Shown one piece after another: positions 26,374-35,456 of a stretch of 64,000 bases of DNA. The translations under genes and the position numbers were made by a program. Origin of the DNA: Couchioplanes caeruleus (GTDB lineage Bacteria > Actinomycetota > Actinomycetes > Mycobacteriales > Micromonosporaceae); assembly GCF_023499255.1 (NCBI RefSeq), contig NZ_CP092183.1, positions 1,743,501 to 1,807,500 of the forward strand. The letters are read 5' to 3'. Below the pieces are notes generated by a model. It saw only the letters and a program-made list of their open reading frames with translations. It had not been told where the DNA came from and did no database searches. Each line of letters starts with the position of its first letter. Position 1 is the first letter of the stretch.

Positions 26374-27735
26374 GTGAACAGCTCTGATGTGATCAATCCT
26401 GCGACCGGGGCGGTGTTCACCGCCGTACCGGCGAACGGGGTTGCCGAGACCGACGCCGCGATCGAGCGTGCGCAGCGGGCCTTCCTGTCGTGGCGGGACG
26501 TGGCGCCCGGGGACCGGGCGCGATTGCTGCGGCGGTTCGCCGCCGTCGTGGACGACCACATCGAGGAGCTGGCCGCGCTCGAGGTGCGCAACTCCGGGCA
26601 CACCATCGGGAACGCCCGCTGGGAGGCCGGCAACGTCCGGGACGTGCTCGACTACTACGCGGGGGCGCCCGAGCGGTTGTCCGGGCGGCAGATCCCCGTC
26701 GCCGGCGGCGTCGATGTGACCTTCCACGAGCCGCTCGGGGTCGTCGGGGTCATCGTGCCGTGGAACTTCCCGATGCCGATCGCCGGATGGGGCTTCGCGC
26801 CGGCGCTGGCCGCCGGCAACACGGTGGTGCTCAAGCCGGCCGAGGTGACGCCGCTCACCGCGATCCGGCTGGGGGAGCTCGCCCTCGAGGCCGGGTTGCC
26901 CGAGGGAGTGTTCACCGTCATCCCCGGCAAGGGCAGCGTCGTGGGACAGCGGTTCGTCGAGCATCCCGCCGTACGCAAGGTCTGCTTCACGGGGTCGACG
27001 CCGGTCGGGAAATCGATCATGGCGGGCTGCGCCGACCAGGTGAAACGGGTGACGCTCGAGCTGGGCGGCAAGAGCGCCAACATCGTGTTCGCCGACGCGG
27101 ACCTGGAGCGGGCCGCGGCGACCGCGCCGGGCGGCGTCTTCGACAACGCCGGCCAGGACTGCTGCGCGCGGTCGCGGCTGCTGGTGCAGGAGTCCGTGTA
27201 CGAGCGGTTCCTGTCGTTGCTGGAACCGGCCGTGAAGGCGTTCCGGGTGCAGGACCCGGCGCTGGACACCGCCGAGATGGGACCGCTGATCTCCGCCGCG
27301 CACCGGGACAAGGTCGCGTCCTACACCGGCGACGCCGAGGTGGCCTTCACCGGGGAGGCGCCCGGCGGCGACGGCTGGTGGTTCCCGCCGACCGTGCTGC
27401 TCGCCCGTTCCTCCAGCGACCGGCACTGGCGCGAGGAGGTGTTCGGTCCGGTGCTGTCGGTCATGCCGTTCCACGACGAGGCCGAGGCGATCGAGCTGGC
27501 CAACGACACCGAGTACGGCCTCTCCGGCTCGATCTGGACGCGGGACGTCGGCCGGGCGCTGCGGGTGTCGCGGGGCGTGCAGAGCGGCAACCTGAGCGTC
27601 AACTCGCACTCCTCGGTGCGCTACTGGACGCCGTTCGGTGGGATGAAGCAGTCCGGGCTCGGCCGCGAGCTGGGGCCCGACGCGCTGCTGAGCTTCACCG
27701 ACGTCAAGAACGTGTTCATCTCGACGGACAGCTGA
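26374..27735 (+). CDS. NAD(P)+-dependent aldehyde dehydrogenase
   Basis: A 453-residue aldehyde dehydrogenase. Catalytic Glu is in LELGGKSAN, catalytic Cys in NAGQDCCARSRL, the cofactor loop is GVVGVIVPWNFPMPIAGW, and CFTGSTPVGKSIM is the Rossmann turn. It is slightly shorter than the usual ~480 residues because the N-terminus is short. GTG 26374 follows GAGGAGG. In the gamma-glutamylation route it would oxidise a gamma-glutamyl amino-aldehyde to the acid (PuuC-like); the M. tuberculosis equivalent is AldC near glnA4. The SDR starts 11 bp downstream, indicating one operon with it and the first hydrolase. Confidence 0.93.
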   Translation: MNSSDVINPATGAVFTAVPANGVAETDAAIERAQRAFLSWRDVAPGDRARLLRRFAAVVDDHIEELAALEVRNSGHTIGNARWEAGNVRDVLDYYAGAPERLSGRQIPVAGGVDVTFHEPLGVVGVIVPWNFPMPIAGWGFAPALAAGNTVVLKPAEVTPLTAIRLGELALEAGLPEGVFTVIPGKGSVVGQRFVEHPAVRKVCFTGSTPVGKSIMAGCADQVKRVTLELGGKSANIVFADADLERAAATAPGGVFDNAGQDCCARSRLLVQESVYERFLSLLEPAVKAFRVQDPALDTAEMGPLISAAHRDKVASYTGDAEVAFTGEAPGGDGWWFPPTVLLARSSSDRHWREEVFGPVLSVMPFHDEAEAIELANDTEYGLSGSIWTRDVGRALRVSRGVQSGNLSVNSHSSVRYWTPFGGMKQSGLGRELGPDALLSFTDVKNVFISTDS

Positions 27736-27746
27736 GAGGGTCGGCA

Positions 27747-28511
27747 GTGGAGCGTTTGCAGGATCGGATCGCCGTCATCACCGGAGCGGGCAGCGGCATC
27801 GGGCTGGCCACCGCGCGGCGGTTCGCCGCCGAGGGTGCCAAGGTGATCTGCGTGGACATCTCGGCCGACGCCGGCAAGGCGGTCGCCGACGAGGTGGGCG
27901 GCGAGTTCGTGGCGTGCGACGTCAGCGACGAGGAGTCGGTGCGTGCCCTGTTCGACGGGGTGGTGGAACGGCACGGGCGGGTGGACGTCGCGTTCAACAA
28001 CGCCGGCATCTCGCCGCCGGACGACGACTCCATCCTGGTCACCGGCATCGAGGCCTGGGAACGGGTGCTCAAGGTCAACACCACGAGCGTCTTCTTCTGC
28101 TGCAAGTACGCGATCCCGCACATGCAGCGTCAGGGCAAGGGCTCGATCATCAACACCGCCTCGTTCGTCGCGCTGCTCGGGGCGGCCACGTCGCAGATCG
28201 CGTACACGGCGAGCAAAGGCGGGGTGCTGGCGATGACCCGTGAGCTCGGTGTGCAGTTCGCCCGGGAGGGCATCCGGATCAACGCGCTGTGCCCCGGCCC
28301 GGTCGCGACGCCGCTGCTCATGGACCTGTTCGCCAAGGATCCCGAGCGGGCGGCGCGGCGGCTCGTGCACGTGCCGATGGGCCGGTTCGCCGAGCCGGAG
28401 GAGATCGCGGCGGCCGTCGCGTTCCTCGCCAGCGACGATGCCTCGTTCATGACCGCCGCGCAGTTCGTGGTGGATGGCGGCATCACCGGCGCGTACGTCA
28501 CCCCGCTGTGA
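27747..28511 (+). CDS. SDR-family oxidoreductase of the gamma-glutamylation locus
   Basis: A 254-residue classical SDR: AVITGAGSGIGLATARRFA, then ICVDIS (Asp favours NAD), NNAGISPP, catalytic Ser in IINTASF, YTASKGG (Tyr-x-x-x-Lys), and the usual C-terminal FLASDDASFMTAAQFVVDGG. GTG 27747 is preceded by GAGAGGG; the long in-frame opening upstream is out of phase with the aldehyde dehydrogenase and not coding. It overlaps the next gene by one base (TGATG). In place of the PuuB oxidase of the E. coli putrescine pathway it could oxidise the hydroxyl of gamma-glutamylethanolamide to the aldehyde (inference). M. tuberculosis Rv2857c is the positional counterpart. Confidence 0.92.
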   Translation: MERLQDRIAVITGAGSGIGLATARRFAAEGAKVICVDISADAGKAVADEVGGEFVACDVSDEESVRALFDGVVERHGRVDVAFNNAGISPPDDDSILVTGIEAWERVLKVNTTSVFFCCKYAIPHMQRQGKGSIINTASFVALLGAATSQIAYTASKGGVLAMTRELGVQFAREGIRINALCPGPVATPLLMDLFAKDPERAARRLVHVPMGRFAEPEEIAAAVAFLASDDASFMTAAQFVVDGGITGAYVTPL

Positions 28512-29227
28512 TGCGTCCCGTCATCGGCGTCACCACCTATGTGGAACCGGCCACCTGGGGAGTCTGGCACGACCTGCCCACCGCGCTGATCCCGTACGAC
28601 TACGTCGCCGCGGTCACCGCCGCCGGAGGCCGGGCCGTGCTCCTTCCCCCCGACGACCTCGACGCCGACGTGCTCGACGTGCTCGACGGCCTGCTGCTCA
28701 GCGGCGGCGCCGACCTCGACCCCGAGCTGTACGGCGAGAGCCCCCAGCCGCTGACCGTCACCCGTCCGGAACGCGACGCGGCGGAACTGCTGCTCGCCCG
28801 GGCGGCACTCGGCCGGGACATGCCAGTGCTCGGCGTGTGCCGCGGTATGCAGCTGCTCACCGTGGCCGCCGGCGGCACCCTGCACCAGCACATCCCCGAC
28901 GTGCTCGGCCACGAGGGACACCGCCCGGCGCCCGCCGTGTACGGGCACCAGGAGGTCGCGTTCACCACGGGCAGCCGGATCGCCCGGCTGATGGGAGAGG
29001 ACCGTCGCGTCCAGTGCTACCACCACCAGGGCGTGGCCGACGCGGGGTCGCTCACGGTGACAGGGTGTACGGAGGACGGGCTGGTGGAGGCGGTGGAGGA
29101 GCCGTCGAAGAGGTTCGTGCTCGGGGTGCAGTGGCATCCGGAGGTGGTGCGGGACAAGCGGCTGTTCGGGGCGCTTGTCGCGGCGGCGGGTGAGTACGGG
29201 GGCCGGCGGGCCGGGTCCAGGCACTGA
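28511..29227 (+). CDS. Gamma-glutamyl-gamma-aminobutyrate hydrolase-like (PuuD family), copy 1
   Basis: A 238-residue class I glutamine-amidotransferase-like hydrolase (peptidase C26). The nucleophile elbow is VLGVCRGMQLL, the catalytic His-Glu is GVQWHPE, and LLSGGADLDPELYGE is typical of PuuD. The enzyme would cleave the gamma-glutamyl bond of an oxidised intermediate, releasing glutamate and the amino acid. Its ATG overlaps the SDR stop (TGATG). A second PuuD paralogue follows 664 bp downstream. Confidence 0.9.
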   Translation: MRPVIGVTTYVEPATWGVWHDLPTALIPYDYVAAVTAAGGRAVLLPPDDLDADVLDVLDGLLLSGGADLDPELYGESPQPLTVTRPERDAAELLLARAALGRDMPVLGVCRGMQLLTVAAGGTLHQHIPDVLGHEGHRPAPAVYGHQEVAFTTGSRIARLMGEDRRVQCYHHQGVADAGSLTVTGCTEDGLVEAVEEPSKRFVLGVQWHPEVVRDKRLFGALVAAAGEYGGRRAGSRH

Positions 29228-29891
29228 GAAGGCTGGCGGCTGCGGCGCGGTAGGCCTGGGCGGTCGTGGCGGCCCAGCCCGTCGCGGCGGGCCCAGCGGA
29301 TCGCGGTGGGCCCAGCCGGTCGCGGCGGGGTTCGGCTGGCGGCGGCCCTGACCGGTGCCGGGAGTCAGCTGATGGCGGTAAGCCGGGGTGGTGGCCGCGC
29401 CCCGCCCGCGCGGCGGTGGAACGGCTCGGGGCGGTGGCCGCGCACGCCTGGGCGGTCGGGGCGGTGGCCGCGCACGCCTGGGCGGTCGCGGAACGGGTCG
29501 GGACGGCGGCGGGCGGTTACCGTTGGAGAGACCACCCGGGCCCTCGTTGGAGTGACGGGCTTGATCGCCGGCATCGAGAAGCGGCGATAATGGTGGAAAC
29601 CCGACCGAACCCGCGATGCAGGTTCGCCGACGACGGCGTCGGTTGACGCGGCTTTGGGACGGACGGCCTGCTCCGGGCCTTCTCAGCATGATTAGTGGGC
29701 CGGAGCCGGGTCATAGACATCATCGTGCCGGCAATGTCGTCGGCCTCGTACCTGTTGATGATCGCCGCCCACCGGTGCGCCGGGCCGGGCCGGTGTCAGA
29801 GCCCTGGCCTGCCACTTTCGCCGGGAATCCCGCTCAGGCGCCGTACCTGCCGGCCGATAGCGAAGATCTGGAGACCGAGGAGGATCGCCGC
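29228..29891. other. Intergenic region between the two puuD-like genes
   Basis: No credible gene. It contains degenerate 18-19 bp repeats at about 29261-29335, a perfect 30-bp tandem duplication (29428-29487), a TTGACG box near 29643 that may belong to a promoter for the second puuD-like gene, and GAGGAGGA just before that gene. Confidence 0.6.
29428..29487. repeat. Perfect 30-bp tandem duplication
   Basis: Bases 29428-29457 are repeated exactly at 29458-29487. Looser 18-19 bp repeats with a CGCGGCGGGCCCAGC core lie at 29261-29335. Confidence 0.9.
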
Positions 29892-30641
29892 ATGCGCAGG
29901 CCCTTGATCGGACTGACCTCGTACGCCGAGCACGTCACGTACAACGGCAACGACGTCATGGCCGGGATGCTGCCCATGTCCTATGTCAAGGCGGTGCACG
30001 CCACCGGTGGTCGCGCAGTCCTGATCACCCCCGATGATCCGGGCACCGACGTGCTGGAATCGCTGGACGGCATCGTGTTCGCCGGCGGCGGGGACATCGA
30101 CCCGTCGCACTGGGGCGCCGGGCAGCATCCGGCCACCGAGTCCGACCCTGGGCGGGACGACGCGGAGCTGATGTTGATGCGGGCCGCTCTGGAGGCCGAC
30201 GTACCCGTGCTCGGTGTGTGCCGGGGCATGCAGGTGATGGCCGTGGCCACCGGGGGTTCGCTGCACCAGCACCTGCCTGATCTGATCGGTCACGAACGGC
30301 ATCGGGCCGCGGCCGGCACCGACCCGCTCGCCGCGGACGCGTCCGCGTTCGGGCGGCACGACGTCGAACTGCAGCGCGGGTCGCGGGCGATGGCCCTGCT
30401 CGGCGCACGGATCACCGTCAACTCGTTCCACCACCAGGCGGTCGACGACCCCGGGACGTTCACGATCAGCGGCTGGTGCCCCGACGACCGGGTCGTCGAG
30501 ATCATCGAGGACCGGGACCGGGCGTTCGCGCTGGGCGTGCAGTGGCATCCCGAGCGCACTGGCGACCTGCGGGTCTTCGCCGCGCTGGCACAGGCGGCAG
30601 CGCGGCGGGCCAGCCTCGGCACGTCGTCCCTCGCCGCCTGA
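29892..30641 (+). CDS. Gamma-glutamyl-gamma-aminobutyrate hydrolase-like (PuuD family), copy 2
   Basis: A 249-residue paralogue of the upstream hydrolase: FAGGGDIDPSHWGAG, nucleophile VLGVCRGMQVM, GGSLHQHLPDLIGHERHR and GVQWHPERTG. It differs by a longer loop (about residues 135-160) near the active site and clearly diverged sequence, so it is not a recent duplicate. ATG 29892 follows GAGGAGGA. It may act on a different gamma-glutamyl intermediate. Its stop is followed within a few bases by a 21-bp repeat array. Confidence 0.9.
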   Translation: MRRPLIGLTSYAEHVTYNGNDVMAGMLPMSYVKAVHATGGRAVLITPDDPGTDVLESLDGIVFAGGGDIDPSHWGAGQHPATESDPGRDDAELMLMRAALEADVPVLGVCRGMQVMAVATGGSLHQHLPDLIGHERHRAAAGTDPLAADASAFGRHDVELQRGSRAMALLGARITVNSFHHQAVDDPGTFTISGWCPDDRVVEIIEDRDRAFALGVQWHPERTGDLRVFAALAQAAARRASLGTSSLAA

Positions 30642-30648
30642 CCACAAA

Positions 30649-30787
30649 CTGAGGCCGACGGACCGCGAGCTGAGGCCGACGGACCACAGACTGAGGCCGA
30701 CGGACCACAGACTGAGGCCGACGGACCGCGAGCGGAGGCCGACGGACCATGAGCTGAGGCCGACGGATCGCGAGCTGAGGCCGACGG
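30649..30787. repeat. Seven-copy 21-bp tandem repeat
   Basis: Six full 21-bp units and one partial, all starting CTGAGGCCGACGGA (one CGGAGG variant) with a variable last seven bases (CCGCGAG, CCACAGA, CCATGAG, TCGCGAG). Units 2 and 3 are identical. It starts 8 bp after the puuD copy 2 stop and ends 8 bp before the HD gene stop. Confidence 0.9.
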
Positions 30788-30794
30788 CGGGGAC

Positions 30795-31361
30795 TCAGAT
30801 CGGGAAAGCCGCCTGAAAAGCGAGCCGCTCATCAGCCCCACCCGCCAGATCCTGGACGAGATCGTCCAGCACCAGGAACGCCTCCCACGGCGCCCCGCCC
30901 AGATGCTCCGCAACCCGAGCCTCCAGCGACTCCACCCGCGCACCCTTCCAGACCTTGTCCGCGAGGCTGACCAGCAGATCCTCCAGCCCCGCCTCGTCCG
31001 ATTCCCACGCCGCGTGCGTCGCCGCGAACCGGGCCAGATAGCTCGGCACGCCGTACCGGATCAGCAGGTCCCGGCCCGCCGCCTCGTGGCGGTGGCCGGG
31101 GCCGGACAGTTCCTCCGGGTGCAGCACCTTGCCGATGTCGTGGGTGGCGGCGCCGAACAGCACCGCCGTCGTGTCGAACGGCAGATCGGGGGCGCGCCGG
31201 CCGAGCCGGTCCGTGACGGACCAGGCCACGTCGTGGACCGCTCGGAGGTGGGCGCCGAGGCGGGGCGGCGCATCCAGGTCGTGCAGGAGTTCCGCCGCCG
31301 CGGACGGCAGGGGGCGCAGGCCCGGTCGGGTGAGGGCTTGCTCGAGACCCGGGGTTGCCAC
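30795..31361 (-). CDS. HD-domain phosphohydrolase-like protein
   Basis: A 188-residue protein with HD-superfamily metal ligands in order: His in RAVHDVA, His-Asp in ATHDIGKVLHPEEL, His in GHRHEAAG and Asp in SLADKVWKG. That is enough for a metal-dependent phosphohydrolase; substrates may be nucleotides or signalling molecules. The GTG at 31361 begins a typical N-terminus; longer in-frame openings run into the sensor gene and are not coding. It is divergent from the sensor gene with 64 bp between starts and convergent with the puuD gene. Confidence 0.82.
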   Translation of the reverse strand: MATPGLEQALTRPGLRPLPSAAAELLHDLDAPPRLGAHLRAVHDVAWSVTDRLGRRAPDLPFDTTAVLFGAATHDIGKVLHPEELSGPGHRHEAAGRDLLIRYGVPSYLARFAATHAAWESDEAGLEDLLVSLADKVWKGARVESLEARVAEHLGGAPWEAFLVLDDLVQDLAGGADERLAFQAAFPI

Positions 31362-31425
31362 GCGCGCAAGGGTAGCTACGGTTACCGTGCAGGTCTCGTT
31401 GGAACGGACACGTCCGGGAGGATGC

Positions 31426-34400
31426 ATGGGCGGCGCCCTGCCGGAGCGGCTGCGGACGGCGTTCGAGCGCGGCGGCGAAATGGGCGGGCGGATGCTCTCC
31501 CTGGACTGGTCCTCGACCCCGCTCGGCGACCCCGCGCAGTGGCCGGCGGAGCTGGTGCACGCCGTGGCGACGATGCTCGCCTCCAAGGCTCAGATCGTCG
31601 TCTTCTGGGGCCCGGACTACTGCGCCCTCTACAACGACGCCTACATCACCACGATGGGCAGCAAGCATCCGAGCCATCTGGCGCGGCCCGGGCGGGAGAT
31701 GTGGGCCGAGATCTGGTGGCTGTTGCAGGAGCTCTTCGACGGGGTGGAGGCCACCGACGAGTCCTACTACGCCGCCGATCACCCGTTCATGCTCGAACGG
31801 TACGGCTTCCTCGAGGAGACGTACTTCGACATCTCGTACGACCCCATCCGCAGCGCCGACGGCGTGGTGACCGGCGTCTTCTGCATCGTGGGCGACACGA
31901 CGCGGCGGGTGCTGGCCGACCGGCGCGTACGCACGCTGAGCCGGCTCGGCTCCCGGCTGGCGGACTCGCCCGATCAGGCGTCGCTGGGCCGGCAGGCCGC
32001 TCAGGTCCTCGGCGAGAACCCCGGTGACGTGCCGTTCGCGGCGCTGTACCTGGACGATCCGGCCGACGGCGGCGAGCTGGGCCTGGCCGGGGTCTGTGGC
32101 GTCGCGGCCGAGGCTCTGCGGCCGCTGGGCGGCGCGGTGCTGCAGACGGTGGAGGACGTGATGCGCGCCGACCGGGCGGGGAAGCTGCCGGTCGCGCTGC
32201 TCACCGATGAGCCACCGGAGTCCGCGGCCGAGCAGGCGCTGGTGTTCCCGGTGGGTGCCGGCACCAGCCGGGTCGGCGTGCTGGTCATCGGCGTCAGCCG
32301 CTATCTGGCCCTGGACGACACCTACCGGGACTTCGTGGACCTCGTCACGTCGCAGATCTCGCGGGCGGTGGCGAACATGCGGGCGTACGAGCAGGAACGC
32401 CGGCGGGCCGCCCAGCTGGCGGCGCTGGACGCAGCGAAGACGAACTTCTTCTCGAACGTCAGCCACGAGTTCCGTACGCCGCTGACGCTGATCCTCGGCC
32501 CGCTGGAGGAACTGCTCAACGACCCGGGTCTCACCGCCGACCAGCGGGAACGGCTGCTGCCCATGCAACGCAACGGGCTGCGCCTGTTGAAGCTGGTCAA
32601 CACCGTGCTGGACTTCTCGCGGCTGGAGTCGGGGCGGCTGCGCGCGGCGTACCGTCCGACGGATCTCGCCGATTACACCGCGCGGCTGGCCAGCACCTTC
32701 CGCTCGGCCGCGGAGCGGGCCGGACTCGCCCTCGTGGTCGACTGCCCGCCGCTGACCCAGCCGGTGCTCGTCGACCGGGAGATGTGGGAGAAGATCGTCT
32801 TCAACCTGCTCTCCAACGCGGTCAAGTACACCGCCTCCGGTGGCATCACCGTGCGCCTGGCCGAGCGGAACGGCTCCGCGGTGCTGGACGTCGAGGACAC
32901 CGGCGTCGGCGTCAGCGCCGAGGAGCAGAAGCTTCTCTTCGACCGTTTCCACCGGGTCACCGGTGCCTGGTCACGCAGCCACGAGGGTACGGGCATCGGC
33001 CTGGCACTGGTCCGCGAGCTGGCCGAGCTGCACGGGGGTACGACCACAGCGCGCAGCGAGCTCGGCGTCGGCAGCACGTTCACGGTCACCGTCCCGCTCG
33101 GCGCCGCGCACCTGCCCGCCGACCGGGTCATCGACGAGCGCACCGCGGCGTCGCCCGACGAGCAGGCGCGGCTGTACGTCGAGGAGGCGCACTGGTGGGT
33201 CGGCGAGCCCGAGCAGCCGTCGGCCGCCCCGGTGAGCCCCGGCGAGGTCAAGGACGCCCGGCGCGGCCGGGTGCTGCTGGTCGACGACGACGCCGACCTG
33301 CGGGATCACGTGGCGCGGCTGCTGACGCCGTACTTCGATGTCACGAAGGCCGTCGACGGCCGCGACGCCCTCGACCGGGCTCAGGAGGATCCCTTCGACC
33401 TGGTCCTGACCGACGTGATGATGCCGCGGCTGGACGGCTTCGGCCTGATCAAGGCGTTGCGTGCCGACGAGCGCACCCGGGACGTGCCGATCGTCGTCCT
33501 GTCGGCCCGTGCGGGCGAGGAGTCCTCGGTGGAAGGTCTGTCCGCGGGCGCCGACGACTACCTGGTCAAGCCGTTCTCGGCCCGCGACCTGATCGCGCGG
33601 GTCCGCGCCAACCTCGAGCTCGGCCAGCTCCGGCGGCAGATCATCAGCCGGCTGCGGGGCCTGGTCGACGCGGCGGCGGCGGTCAACACCGTACGGACGA
33701 CGGCCGAGGTGCTCGCGGTCGCCGCCCGGCACGTGCGCGGCATGACGTCGGCGGGCCGGGTCGTCGTGACCGCACCCGGCGCCCGCGCCGAAGTGGACGG
33801 CGGGGCGCCCTCGTCGGCCGAGCCGGACGCGGTGCTGGTGCTGCCCGACACCTCCGGCGCGCCGCTCGGTGAGCTCAAGGTCTGGTCGGGTCCCGACGGG
33901 TCGGCCGAGCCGGTGCTGCTCACCCAGCTGGCCCGCCTGATCGGGCTGCGCCTGGAGAACGCGCGGCTCTACGAGGCGGAGCACCGCATCGCCAGCACGC
34001 TGCAGCACAGCCTGCTGCCGCAGTCGCTGCCACGGGTGCCGGGAGCCATCGTGGCGAGCCGCTACCTGCCGGGCAGCAGCGAGGCGGAGGTCGGCGGCGA
34101 CTGGTACGACGTCATCACCGCCCCCGACGACCAGCTCGTCCTCGTGATCGGCGACGTGGTCGGCAAGGGGGTGCAGGCCGCCGCGGGCATGGGGCAGCTG
34201 CGCAACGCGCTGCGGGCGTACATCCTCGAGGGCTTCGACTGCGGGGAGGCGCTGACCCGGCTGAACCGGCTGGTGGACAACCTCGGCCGGCGCCAGTTCG
34301 CCACTGTGGTGTGTGTGCGCTTCGACCCCCGTACGCGTGACTTGCGCTTCTCCGCGGCGGGCCACCCGTCGCCGGTGGTCGCCGCGCCCGGCAGGGAGGG

Positions 34401-35064
34401 GCAGTTCCTCTACACGAGCGCGCTGGGCCCGCCCGTGGGCGCGCTCAGCGACTCGGAGTATCCGACGCTGCACACGAAGCTCGAGCCGGGCGACCGTGTG
34501 CTGCTCTACACCGACGGCCTGGTGGAGGACCGGCGGGTCGGCATCGACGCCGGCCTGGCGGAGCTGCGCGCCGACCTGGCGAACCCGGCCGACCACGTGG
34601 AGGACCTGCTCGACAAGCTGCTCGGCAAGGCGGCCCGGCACACCCGCCGCGACGACATCGCCCTGCTGGCGCTGGAGGCCACCGACCCCCGCGAGTTCGT
34701 GCTGCGGCTGCACGCCGATCCGACCCGGCTCAGCGTGCTGCGCCGGCGGCTGGAGGACTTCCTCACCGCCAACGGCGTACCGGAGAACGACGTCTTCGAT
34801 CTGCTGGTGGCGGTGTCGGAGGCGGCGGCGAACGCCATCGAGCACCCGATCGCCCCGGCGGAGCCGGTGGTGACGGTCGAGGTGTCGCTGGACGACGAGG
34901 CGGTGACGGCCACCGTCCGCGACACCGGAAGCTGGCGCCCCGCCGGTGGCGCCGGCTTCCGCGGCCGCGGGCTGGCACTGATCGGCGCCCTGTCGGAGCT
35001 GTCGGTGGCCCGGTCGGAGGCGGGCACCGCGGTGACCCTGCGCCGGGCTCTCAGTCGCCCGTGA
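31426..35064 (+). CDS. Multidomain sensor: PAS/GAF-histidine kinase-receiver-SpoIIE phosphatase-RsbW ATPase
   Basis: A 1212-residue cytosolic signalling protein without transmembrane segments. In order: PAS-like sensor (about 20-160), GAF (about 165-320), HisKA with His347 in [10 protein letters not shown], HATPase_c ([10 protein letters not shown] at about 461, [19 protein letters not shown]), a receiver ([11 protein letters not shown], acceptor Asp663 in LTDVMMP, Lys in VKPFSA), a GAF-like linker, a PP2C/SpoIIE phosphatase (EVGGDWYDV at about 890, ending TRRDDIALL), and an RsbW-type ATPase ([25 protein letters not shown]). GGGAGG precedes ATG 31426. It overlaps by 14 bp the convergent STAS gene, its likely partner-switching target (inference). 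Confidence 0.93.
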   Translation: MGGALPERLRTAFERGGEMGGRMLSLDWSSTPLGDPAQWPAELVHAVATMLASKAQIVVFWGPDYCALYNDAYITTMGSKHPSHLARPGREMWAEIWWLLQELFDGVEATDESYYAADHPFMLERYGFLEETYFDISYDPIRSADGVVTGVFCIVGDTTRRVLADRRVRTLSRLGSRLADSPDQASLGRQAAQVLGENPGDVPFAALYLDDPADGGELGLAGVCGVAAEALRPLGGAVLQTVEDVMRADRAGKLPVALLTDEPPESAAEQALVFPVGAGTSRVGVLVIGVSRYLALDDTYRDFVDLVTSQISRAVANMRAYEQERRRAAQLAALDAAKTNFFSNVSHEFRTPLTLILGPLEELLNDPGLTADQRERLLPMQRNGLRLLKLVNTVLDFSRLESGRLRAAYRPTDLADYTARLASTFRSAAERAGLALVVDCPPLTQPVLVDREMWEKIVFNLLSNAVKYTASGGITVRLAERNGSAVLDVEDTGVGVSAEEQKLLFDRFHRVTGAWSRSHEGTGIGLALVRELAELHGGTTTARSELGVGSTFTVTVPLGAAHLPADRVIDERTAASPDEQARLYVEEAHWWVGEPEQPSAAPVSPGEVKDARRGRVLLVDDDADLRDHVARLLTPYFDVTKAVDGRDALDRAQEDPFDLVLTDVMMPRLDGFGLIKALRADERTRDVPIVVLSARAGEESSVEGLSAGADDYLVKPFSARDLIARVRANLELGQLRRQIISRLRGLVDAAAAVNTVRTTAEVLAVAARHVRGMTSAGRVVVTAPGARAEVDGGAPSSAEPDAVLVLPDTSGAPLGELKVWSGPDGSAEPVLLTQLARLIGLRLENARLYEAEHRIASTLQHSLLPQSLPRVPGAIVASRYLPGSSEAEVGGDWYDVITAPDDQLVLVIGDVVGKGVQAAAGMGQLRNALRAYILEGFDCGEALTRLNRLVDNLGRRQFATVVCVRFDPRTRDLRFSAAGHPSPVVAAPGREGQFLYTSALGPPVGALSDSEYPTLHTKLEPGDRVLLYTDGLVEDRRVGIDAGLAELRADLANPADHVEDLLDKLLGKAARHTRRDDIALLALEATDPREFVLRLHADPTRLSVLRRRLEDFLTANGVPENDVFDLLVAVSEAAANAIEHPIAPAEPVVTVEVSLDDEAVTATVRDTGSWRPAGGAGFRGRGLALIGALSELSVARSEAGTAVTLRRALSRP

Positions 35065-35368
35065 CCAGCCAGGGCTGGTTGCCCAGCCCGGAGATGTCGA
35101 GGACCCGGCGGACCTGCGGGGACGGGATGACCGACAGCGCCGCGGGGTAGCGCTCGGCGAGCCGGATCACCGCGTGGATGGCGGCCGAGTCGAAGAAGGT
35201 GACGCCGAGCAGGTCGAGGGTGACCGCGGCGGCACCGCCGCCGGTCGCCGCCCGGAACATCTGGTCCGCCGTCGACATGTCGACCTCGCCGGCCACCACC
35301 ACGGTGACACGATCTCCGGCCACCGACGTGGTGGCCGAGAAGATGTTCTCCGGCCCGTCTTGATCCAC
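35051..35368 (-). CDS. STAS-domain anti-sigma-factor antagonist
   Basis: A 105-residue STAS protein: [17 protein letters not shown], then [27 protein letters not shown]; the DS in FFDSAAI is at the usual phosphorylated-serine position of SpoIIAA/RsbV antagonists. When unphosphorylated such proteins bind an anti-sigma factor and free a sigma factor. GTG 35368 lies after a good promoter and appears leaderless. The neighbouring convergent sensor contains both a SpoIIE phosphatase and an RsbW-like kinase domain, so they probably form one partner-switching module. No sigma-factor gene is in the window. Confidence 0.87.
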   Translation of the reverse strand: MDQDGPENIFSATTSVAGDRVTVVVAGEVDMSTADQMFRAATGGGAAAVTLDLLGVTFFDSAAIHAVIRLAERYPAALSVIPSPQVRRVLDISGLGNQPWLVTGD

Positions 35369-35377
35369 GCAGACACG

Positions 35378-35406
35378 ATTACACAGGGGCCCAGGGGCGG
35401 CAACAA
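35378..35406 (-). promoter_or_regulatory. Promoter of the STAS gene
   Basis: On the minus strand TTGTTG (35406-35401), 17-bp spacer, TGTAAT (35383-35378). The predicted start lies 1-3 bases before the GTG, consistent with a leaderless message. Confidence 0.55.
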
Positions 35407-35456
35407 CCGGTGCACGCTGCTCCGGGCGCCGGCCGGCCCGGCGATAGGCTGGACCC

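Noticed and set aside
29266..29646. A 126-codon plus-strand frame between the puuD-like genes
   Set aside because: It is made of the tandem repeats and lacks a ribosome binding site or any recognisable domain.
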